8,247 nt of DNA, taken from CAJCBL01 sp035298965 (GTDB lineage: Bacteria > Verrucomicrobiota > Verrucomicrobiia > Opitutales > Opitutaceae). Below, piece by piece: positions 1-5,774 of the stretch (positions are counted from its first letter, which is position 1; each line of letters opens with the position of its first letter). Made by a program: the position numbers and the translations under genes. The notes beneath the pieces are model-generated. The model was not told the origin of the DNA and searched no databases. It worked only from the letters and a program-made list of their open reading frames with translations. The DNA lies in contig DATGXO010000135.1 of the NCBI GenBank assembly GCA_035298965.1, forward strand, positions 1 through 8,247. The letters run 5' to 3'.

Positions 1-2
1 GC

Positions 3-533
3 GGGCAACCGCGCGGCTTCTTCACGGGCGGGGCGCGGCTGGAGCTCGCAACCGGTGCGTTCGCCAGAGCTGGTGACGACCGGATCACGGTTTCGCACCT
101 CAGCGCGGTTTTCGGTCTGGTCGAGGTATGCGCGGAGCTGGTGCAGTTGTTGGACGAACCGACATTCCGACAAGCATGGATCGACTACTGCACGCTCTAC
201 AACGCCCCGGCCGCCGAGCAGGAGGAGCGGCTCGGCGAGTGGCTGCGCGGCAACAATCTCCGGCAGGCGCACTCGCGGCTGACGGCGTTCGCGGCGCGGG
301 TGCGCGGGGACTCGGCGTTGGCGCAGCGGGCTTGGCGGGAGTTCTTCGAAGGCGAGCGCGGGGATCCCGGTTTGGGCCGTCCGCCCGAACTGCGCCGGAT
401 CGACGGTCCGGAAGTGCTGCGTCCGGTGGACGAAGCGGCCTGGGTCTCGACGAACGGCACCGCGCAATGGGGGCTCGCGGCGATCCAGTGCCTCGCGCTC
501 GTCGGCGACTCGATTCCGGAGGGCGGGCGATGA
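3..533 (+). CDS. C-terminal fragment of YetA/PcRGLX-like (exo-rhamnogalacturonan lyase family) protein
   Basis: The frame is open from the left edge (first full codon at position 3) to a TGA at 531-533, giving the last 176 residues of a longer protein whose start lies outside the window. The GTG at 141 is internal, because the residues before it (ending SHLSAVFGLVEVCAEL) read as continuous helical protein. The fragment is mostly amphipathic helices: FGLVEVCAELVQLLDE, then a WIDYCTLYNA motif, then a helix with QAHSRLTAFAARV and AQRAWREFFEG. It ends with VSTNGTAQWGLAAIQ followed by CLALVGD. From memory, this ending resembles the C-terminal alpha/alpha-toroid of the YetA/PcRGLX family, whose characterised member is an exo-acting rhamnogalacturonan lyase. 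The catalytic part is not visible, so activity cannot be judged. The neighbouring GH105 gene on the same strand would act on products of such a lyase, which supports the call. Another alpha-toroid carbohydrate enzyme is possible. Confidence 0.6.
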   Translation, partial: GQPRGFFTGGARLELATGAFARAGDDRITVSHLSAVFGLVEVCAELVQLLDEPTFRQAWIDYCTLYNAPAAEQEERLGEWLRGNNLRQAHSRLTAFAARVRGDSALAQRAWREFFEGERGDPGLGRPPELRRIDGPEVLRPVDEAAWVSTNGTAQWGLAAIQCLALVGDSIPEGGR

Positions 534-580
534 ACCCGCACTGCACGGCGGTTCCGCGACGTGCGCCCGGAGCCGCCGCA

Positions 581-597
581 GCTCTGACGGTCAGAGC
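581..597. terminator. Dyad 47 nt after the first gene, possible terminator or operator
   Basis: The sequence gctctgacggtcagagc is a perfect inverted repeat with 8-bp arms around one central base; as RNA it would form a 7-bp stem with a 3-nt loop. A weaker 5-bp dyad (600-604 with 613-617, cgttc/gaacg) follows directly. The position just after the stop at 533 suits a terminator, but there is no run of T after it, so it could equally be a protein-binding site upstream of the GH105 gene at 783. The rest of the 534-782 gap holds no convincing gene: the frames crossing it give Arg/Pro/Ala-rich translations. I see no clear -35/-10 pair. Confidence 0.3.
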
Positions 598-782
598 AGC
601 GTTCAATTGTCCGAACGCGCTCCGATTCGCAACTTCACGCCGGTGCCGCGATCACGGCATTCGAGCGGCGATCCTCCTCCGCGGCTCGAGCGGCGGCGAC
701 AAGTACCCCACGCCTGCGGTGGCGGCGCCTGCGCCGGCGTCCGCATAACTCTCCCGTTTCGTCAGCACAGCCATCCACCGTC

Positions 783-3011
783 ATGGGTTTCTATTTCGAA
801 GACCATCTGAGCATGCACATGCAGGCCGGTCTGCAGATCGAGCGAACGCTCGATGCGATCGTCCGGCGCTACCGCGGGGTCAACCCCCCGCACGCGCCCT
901 GCTACCGGCCGTACTCACATCAAGGCATCGTGCGCGGGAAGGATTACCGCTACGCGGCGGACTTCCGGAAGGAGTTCCCGCAGGCGCGCAACGGCGCGTA
1001 CGTCTATGCGTGGTCCCGGATCTGGGCGGAGGTGGCGGGTGACCTGAAGTTCGACCTCTCGGTCGAGTGCCCGACGGCGCTCTATGTGAACCAGCAGCAG
1101 GTCTTCCGCTCGACGATCTTCGAGGAGCGTTATCCGGAGAAACGGCAGCATCTGGTCCTTCCGCTGGTCGCCGGCTGGAACCACGTGGTGCTGCGTTTCA
1201 AGAAAACGGATGCCGGCTTTGGCGGCGTGTTCGGCACCTGGCTGGGCAAACTGCCGTACTATTTCCTCATGCCCACCGCCGATCGCTCGGGGCAGGAGGG
1301 TTGGCTCTACTGCGAACCTTGCGAGACCGAGCTGCCGGCGATTCCGGGCCGCGGCTTCGACGAGGAGTCGACCGGCGTGAAGTGGTTGCCTCGCACGCAG
1401 TGGACGAAGGCGCAGGCTGCGCAGGGCCAGTGCCGGCGGATCTTCGGTCCGGCCGCGGGGAGCGTATCCGTAGGCTGGACTCGTGGTGCGTTCCTGCAGG
1501 TCGGCGAGGGCGAGTACACGCTCGCCGGCCGGGCCCACGCGCCGATCACTGTCTTCATCGCCGATCGCGAGGTGCTCGCGGTGGCGAAGCCGGGCAAGTT
1601 CTCCACGCGCGTGCGGGTGCCGTTCGGCCACCATCCGGTGATGGTCCGCGCCGTCGGGGCGAAGGACGATTGGGGCTTCGAGCTCACATTGAGCGAAGCG
1701 ACCGGTCCGGTGGCGTTCGTCAATCCGTGCCCGTTGCAGGGCCCGCCGCGGCCGTGGATTTTTGCCGGCCCGCTCGCGACACTCGACGCGGCTGATCTCC
1801 CGCGCCTGCGCGATCTGAACAAACTCGTGCGCGGCCGCGACGGAGACACCTACTGGCGGCTCGACGCGCCGGATCTGTGGGTTCGTCCGTACAACGAGAA
1901 CGCGCTCTACGGCCGCTGGAATTATCCGCTCGGCGTCACGCTCTACGGCCTGCTGCACAGCGCGAAGCTCATCGGTTCCGCGGAGACGCAGGCGTACATC
2001 GTCGAGCACATGCGGTTCTGCAGCGAGATCTTCGATTACGCCATGTGGGACCGCCAGCAGTATGGCGGCGCGACGAACGTCCACCATCTCCTCACGAGCA
2101 TCGACAGCCTCGACGACTGCGGCTCGTTCGGCTCCTCGCTGCTCGAGGTGATGAAACAGTTCGAGATCCCCGGCGGGCGCGCGATCGCCGATTACGTCGC
2201 CGACTATATCGCGAACAAGCAGGTGCGGCTCCCCGACGGCACGTTCTTCCGCAAGGATCTCATGCACGTCTTCCACGAGCAGACGCTCTGGGCCGACGAT
2301 CTCTACATGAGCGTGCCGTTCCTCTGCCGCTACTACGAGCTGACCGGCGAGACGAGCTACATCGACGACGCGGCGCGACAGTTCCTCGGTTTCCGCGAAC
2401 GACTGTTCATCCCGCAGAAGAAGCTCATGTCCCACGTGCACGATCTCGCGCGTGGGTTGGCCACCGGGATTCCTTGGGGCCGTGGCAACGGCTGGGTGCT
2501 CTTCTCGCTTTCCGAACTCCTCCCCGCGCTACCGGCCGACCATGAGCTGCGCCCCGCGGTGCTGGCGATGTTCCGCGAACTCTGCACCGGCGTGCTCGCG
2601 CAGCAGGACGAGACCGGCATGTGGCACCAGGTGCTCGACGAGCACGATTCCTACCCGGAGACCTCGTGCACCTCGATGTTCGCGTACGCGTTCGCGCGCG
2701 GCGTGCAGCACGGCTGGCTCGCGGACGCCGCGCCCTACGTGCGCGCTGTCTTCAAGGCTTGGGAGGCGCTCAACCGCACCTCGATCGATCGCCTCGGCAA
2801 CGTGCATGGCGTCTGCCGCGGCTCGGAGTTCTCCTTCACTTCCGACTACTACAAGCGCGACCTGCTCTGGAACCTCAACGACACGCATGGCATCGGCATC
2901 GTCCTCCTGGCCGGCGTGGAGGTGCATCGCCTCTCGCTGCACCTGCAAGCGAAAGCCGCAGGCGCCGGGGCGAAACCGCCGGCAGTCGCGCGTCGCTCGC
3001 GCGGCAAGTAG
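783..3011 (+). CDS. GH105-type unsaturated rhamnogalacturonyl hydrolase with extra N-terminal beta-sandwich region
   Basis: The 742-residue protein has a C-terminal alpha/alpha-barrel (about residues 350-715) typical of GH88/GH105. These enzymes hydrate the 4,5-double bond of a terminal unsaturated uronic acid left by a lyase, which releases it from rhamnose-containing oligosaccharides. Family landmarks are NALYGRWNYPLG (373-384), SLDDCGSFG with D444/D445, LWADDLYM with D505/D506, WGRGNGW (565-571) and ETSCTSMFAYAF (from E626). The two Asp pairs fit the two conserved acids of YteR-like enzymes. Residues 1-330 are not part of the usual domain of about 350-380 residues. They are beta-rich and include TALYVNQQQVF (99-108) and GWNHVVLRF (131-139), like sugar-binding jelly rolls, and a second beta-rich stretch at about 225-305. 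No signal peptide is visible, so a cytoplasmic enzyme is likely. The tail after about 715 is basic and Ala-rich. The ATG at 783 lacks a Shine-Dalgarno sequence; ATG 813 is an alternative. The gene converges on the TIM-barrel gene downstream. Confidence 0.85.
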   Translation: MGFYFEDHLSMHMQAGLQIERTLDAIVRRYRGVNPPHAPCYRPYSHQGIVRGKDYRYAADFRKEFPQARNGAYVYAWSRIWAEVAGDLKFDLSVECPTALYVNQQQVFRSTIFEERYPEKRQHLVLPLVAGWNHVVLRFKKTDAGFGGVFGTWLGKLPYYFLMPTADRSGQEGWLYCEPCETELPAIPGRGFDEESTGVKWLPRTQWTKAQAAQGQCRRIFGPAAGSVSVGWTRGAFLQVGEGEYTLAGRAHAPITVFIADREVLAVAKPGKFSTRVRVPFGHHPVMVRAVGAKDDWGFELTLSEATGPVAFVNPCPLQGPPRPWIFAGPLATLDAADLPRLRDLNKLVRGRDGDTYWRLDAPDLWVRPYNENALYGRWNYPLGVTLYGLLHSAKLIGSAETQAYIVEHMRFCSEIFDYAMWDRQQYGGATNVHHLLTSIDSLDDCGSFGSSLLEVMKQFEIPGGRAIADYVADYIANKQVRLPDGTFFRKDLMHVFHEQTLWADDLYMSVPFLCRYYELTGETSYIDDAARQFLGFRERLFIPQKKLMSHVHDLARGLATGIPWGRGNGWVLFSLSELLPALPADHELRPAVLAMFRELCTGVLAQQDETGMWHQVLDEHDSYPETSCTSMFAYAFARGVQHGWLADAAPYVRAVFKAWEALNRTSIDRLGNVHGVCRGSEFSFTSDYYKRDLLWNLNDTHGIGIVLLAGVEVHRLSLHLQAKAAGAGAKPPAVARRSRGK

Positions 3012-3063
3012 TCGACCGACACCGGGGCGGGGAACCGCGGTGTCCATTTTCTCGGGGAAAGAG

Positions 3064-3104
3064 CCGGAGGGAGGGCGGGGGGAAAGAAATCGCCCTCCCT
3101 CCGG
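3064..3104. terminator. Perfect 14-bp stem hairpin between convergent genes, likely bidirectional terminator
   Basis: The arm ccggagggagggcg at 3064-3077 is exactly complementary to cgccctccctccgg at 3091-3104, with a 13-nt purine-rich loop. It lies 52 bp after the GH105 stop and about 125 bp past the stop of the opposing TIM-barrel gene, so it could end both transcripts. No T-run follows the + strand stem. On the minus strand the hairpin is followed by ctctttccccgagaaaa, which is only moderately T-rich. The rest of the 3012-3229 gap shows nothing else recognisable. Confidence 0.6.
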
Positions 3105-3229
3105 TAAGCCCGACGCCGGTGTGAATGCGTCGACTCCGCGATGGCCCCTCGCAACCGCACGGACTTCACGCGGGTTCGCCGCCCTCACGAGCAGCGCCAC
3201 ACTCGGAGCGCGGAGGCCGCGGTCGCGAC

Positions 3230-4066
3230 TCAGGCTTCGCGGTAGGCTTGCTGGAGGAACTCGATCGTGCGGCCGATGGAAGCCGGGTGGGTGTTCTCCA
3301 GCAGGATGTCGATCGTCCGCGGCTGCGTTTTGAGCCAGTGCAGCACCTTCCGGTAGTTCAGGCGCCCCTGACCGGCGGAGAGCTCGCGGAAGTTGCCACC
3401 CTCGATCGTGTAGTCCTTCGCGTGCAGGATGCGGATATGCTCGCCGAGAAGCGCGTGGGCATCGTCGAGGATCGCCGACTCGCGCTCGCAGTTTGTCGAC
3501 CACAGGAGGTTCACCGGATCGTAGATGACGCGCAGGTTGGGCGAGGCGATCTCATCGATCAATCGACGCAGGCGCTTGGGCGAGGAGATGACGTAGCGCT
3601 CGACGGCTTCGATGCAGACCACCGCCTCGCAACGCTCCGCCTCGCGCACGAGCTCGCGCACGCTCTCGAGCACGATCCCGAACGCCTCGTCGCCGCCGTT
3701 GCCGAGGTGGCGCGAGAAATCGGAGTTCAGCGAACCGGTCTCGGTGCCGACGATCGGGCAACCGAAGGACTTCGCGGCGCGGAGGTGGTGCTTGAAACGC
3801 TCGAGCTGTGGACGGCGCGAGGCTTCGTTGGCATCGCCGAGATTGATGTAGCAGCCGAGCACCGAAATATGGATGCCGTGGCGGCGAAAGGTTTCGCGCA
3901 CCTCGGCGGCGAAACCGAGATCGATCCCGGCGGTGTCGTCGTCGCAGCCGGCCAGCGCCTTCACGGGGGCGAGCTGGATGCAGTTCAGCCCGTGGCTGGC
4001 AATCTGGCGGGCGAGTTCTTCGACGGGTAGTTTGCCGAAATCGTGGGCGCGGACTCCGAGGTTCAT
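3230..4066 (-). CDS. Sugar phosphate isomerase/epimerase-like TIM-barrel protein
   Basis: This 278-residue protein fits the xylose-isomerase-like TIM-barrel (AP endonuclease 2) family, whose members are metal-dependent sugar isomerases or epimerases of usually 250-300 residues. The expected metal ligands sit at strand ends: E109 (in VGTET), E153 (in VVCIEAVE), D183 with H215 (in VIYDPVN and ILHAKDY), and E257 (in ILLENTHP). The start NLGVRAHDFGKLP forms the first barrel strand and helix. I chose ATG at 4066-4064 because the frame is open 52 codons further upstream, but that stretch is Arg/Pro/Gly-rich and unlike the family. No Shine-Dalgarno sequence precedes this ATG. No signal peptide is present, so the protein is cytoplasmic. 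It is transcribed divergently from the DUF1593 gene and convergently with GH105. Its substrate cannot be read from the sequence; the neighbours suggest a sugar released from pectin, which is an inference. Confidence 0.85.
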   Translation of the reverse strand: MNLGVRAHDFGKLPVEELARQIASHGLNCIQLAPVKALAGCDDDTAGIDLGFAAEVRETFRRHGIHISVLGCYINLGDANEASRRPQLERFKHHLRAAKSFGCPIVGTETGSLNSDFSRHLGNGGDEAFGIVLESVRELVREAERCEAVVCIEAVERYVISSPKRLRRLIDEIASPNLRVIYDPVNLLWSTNCERESAILDDAHALLGEHIRILHAKDYTIEGGNFRELSAGQGRLNYRKVLHWLKTQPRTIDILLENTHPASIGRTIEFLQQAYREA

Positions 4067-4236
4067 GGCAGGGAAGCAGGGGTGTGGAGCAGGAGCACGG
4101 CGACGGCCGGGCACCGCGGCGAGCGACAAGTTGCCGGACAGTCTGGAGGTGGACCCGTCGGCGCGCGAAATTTCGAAATGGAGTCCGCCCGCGGAGCCGC
4201 GAAGGCTTCGGCCGCCCCCCAAAAAACACCCCGCCC
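4067..4236. promoter_or_regulatory. Divergent intergenic region, expected to hold both promoters
   Basis: This 170-bp stretch separates the start codons of the minus strand TIM-barrel gene and the + strand DUF1593 gene, so promoters for both should lie in it or just inside the genes. Two overlapping perfect palindromes, cgaaatttcg (4165-4174) and atttcgaaat (4169-4178), form an AT-rich island in otherwise GC-rich DNA. They lie 59 bp from the + start and about 100 bp from the minus start. A CG-centred short dyad could be a regulator site, for example for a LacI-type protein, but no regulator gene is in the window. No convincing -35/-10 hexamers or Shine-Dalgarno sequences were found for either gene. 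Confidence 0.4.
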
Positions 4237-5730
4237 ATGCGAATTCACTACCGCCTGTCCCTTCCCGGAACCCGGATGTTCCGTGCCGTTGCCCTCGTGG
4301 TTGTCACGCTTTCGTCCTGCTGGTCGGCAGAGTGTGCGGCCACGGCCGCCCCAGTCCCGGCGCCGAGCGCGCCGCGCTTGTTGGTGCTCACCGACATCGA
4401 GGCGGACCCCGACGACACACAGAGCCTGGTGCGACTGCTCCTCTATTCCAATGTGATCGATCTCGAGGGCTTGGTCGCGACGACCTCGACCTGGAAACGC
4501 GCTTCGGTGGCGCCGGAATCCATCCGCGCAGTGATCTCCGAGTACGGCAAGGTCCACGCCAACCTCCTCCTCCACGACGCGCAGTTCCCGGGGCCCGAGG
4601 TGCTGCAGGCGCTGGTGAAGACCGGCCGTCCTGAGTACGGGATGGGCGCGGTGGGCGACGGCAAGGACACGGAAGGCTCGGAGTGGGTCATCCGCTGTTT
4701 GGAGAAGGCCGACGCGCGCCCGTTATGGGTGTCGGTCTGGGGCGGAGCCAACACGCTGGCGCAGGCCCTCCACAAGCTGCGCGCGACGCGGCCGCGGGCG
4801 GAGGTCGACCGGCTCGTGGCGAAGCTGCGCGTCTACACGATCTCCGACCAGGACGACGCCGGCCCGTGGTTGCGGAAGGAGTTTCCCGGGCTGTTCTACA
4901 TCGTCACTCCAGGCGGTAACTACAGTGACGCGACGTGGACGGCGATCCACACCGCGTTCCCCGGGATCGACAACACGACCGTCGGCAACCGCTGGATCGC
5001 CGCCAACATCCAGCAGGGACACGGACCGCTAGGCGCCGCCTATCCGGATGTGGCATGGGCGATGGAGGGCGACACGCCGGCCTTTCTCGGATTGATCCCG
5101 AATGGGCTGAACGTGCCCGAGCATCCCGAGTGGGGCGGCTGGGGCGGGCGCTACGAACTCTACCGGCCGGAGGTGAACGTGGCGGACCCGAAGACGTTCA
5201 TCGGCGGTGTGCCCATCACGCCGGAGACGCGGCCGATCTGGACGAACGCGATCGACGAGTACACGCCGCCGCAGTTCGCCGAGTATGGGCGACCGGTGGT
5301 GGCCGGCGAAAAGACCTTCCGCGACGCCAAGGTCACGCTCTGGCGCTGGCGCGACGACTTCCAGAACGACTTTGCCGCGCGCCTCGACTGGACGACTAAG
5401 CCCTTCGCGCAGGCCAACCATCCGCCGGCGCCGGTGCTCGAGCATGCGGATGCGTTTACCGTGCGAGCCGGCGAAGGTTTCACGTTGAGTGCGCGCGGGA
5501 GCAGCGATCCCGACGGCGACAGCCTCAGCTACTCTTGGATCCACTATCCGGAGGCAGGCACCTGCAAGAGTGTGGTGAGAATGGATGGTGCCACGAACTC
5601 GATCGCCACCTGGTTGGTGGCGCCGAAGGTCGAGAGGCCCGAGACGCTGCATTTCATCCTGCGCGTCACCGACAAAGGCACGCCCGCGCTGACCCGCTAC
5701 AGACGGGTGGTCGTGACCGTGATGCCGTGA
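4237..5730 (+). CDS. DUF1593 / Sde182-like exported protein with nucleoside-hydrolase-like domain
   Basis: The 497-residue protein begins with an export signal: a basic start followed by the hydrophobic stretch AVALVVVTLSS (17-27). LSSC (25-28) fits a lipobox, so it may be a lipoprotein anchored at C28; ordinary cleavage after about residue 34 is the alternative. Residues about 47-385 match the Sde182 nucleoside-hydrolase-like domain, with the acidic cluster LTDIEADPDD (51-60) resembling the calcium/ribose-binding DxDxxxDD motif of nucleoside hydrolases, then WVSVWGGANTLAQAL (164-178) and YTISDQDDAGPWLRKEFPG (200-218). Residues about 394-497 form an Ig/PKD-like C-terminal domain with SSDPDGDSLSYSW (422-434). 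The family is named after a cellulose-binding protein of Saccharophagus; its reaction is not established to my knowledge. ATG 4237 was chosen because it begins the signal peptide; ATG 4276 would keep a shorter one. The frame is open 51 codons upstream of 4237, but that stretch is Arg-rich and not protein-like. Its stop is 44 bp from the convergent GH35 stop. Confidence 0.85.
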   Translation: MRIHYRLSLPGTRMFRAVALVVVTLSSCWSAECAATAAPVPAPSAPRLLVLTDIEADPDDTQSLVRLLLYSNVIDLEGLVATTSTWKRASVAPESIRAVISEYGKVHANLLLHDAQFPGPEVLQALVKTGRPEYGMGAVGDGKDTEGSEWVIRCLEKADARPLWVSVWGGANTLAQALHKLRATRPRAEVDRLVAKLRVYTISDQDDAGPWLRKEFPGLFYIVTPGGNYSDATWTAIHTAFPGIDNTTVGNRWIAANIQQGHGPLGAAYPDVAWAMEGDTPAFLGLIPNGLNVPEHPEWGGWGGRYELYRPEVNVADPKTFIGGVPITPETRPIWTNAIDEYTPPQFAEYGRPVVAGEKTFRDAKVTLWRWRDDFQNDFAARLDWTTKPFAQANHPPAPVLEHADAFTVRAGEGFTLSARGSSDPDGDSLSYSWIHYPEAGTCKSVVRMDGATNSIATWLVAPKVERPETLHFILRVTDKGTPALTRYRRVVVTVMP

Positions 5731-5774
5731 TCGAGTGCGCCGGTTGCTACTGTAGGCCACGTCGGCGCCCTGGG

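Noticed and set aside
530..748. Small + strand frame beginning with an ATGA overlap at the end of the first gene
   Set aside because: The ATG overlap is typical of coupled genes, but the translation is Arg/Ala/Pro-rich with no hydrophobic core or motif, and it contains the dyads. It is probably non-coding.
607..810. 67-residue + strand frame overlapping the GH105 start
   Set aside because: Its composition is Arg/Pro/Ser/His-rich, it has no ribosome binding site, and it overlaps the better-supported GH105 start in another frame.
915..2441. 508-residue open frame antisense to the GH105 gene
   Set aside because: It runs opposite to a clear GH105 gene in GC-rich DNA, is Arg/Glu/Ala-rich without family motifs, and is explained by the codon bias of the real gene.
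2529..3503. 324-residue minus strand frame spanning the GH105 end and the convergent gap
   Set aside because: It overlaps two well-supported genes and crosses the hairpin; its composition is Arg/Ala/Pro-rich and no motif is visible.
4067..4222. N-terminal extension of the TIM-barrel gene to 4222
   Set aside because: The extra 52 residues are Arg/Gly/Pro-rich, unlike the family, and would fill the divergent promoter region. The barrel begins naturally at 4066.
5731..5774. Possible terminator in the 44-bp gap between the DUF1593 and GH35 genes
   Set aside because: Only a 5-bp cgccg/cggcg pairing across a long loop was found, which is too weak to call in DNA of this composition.
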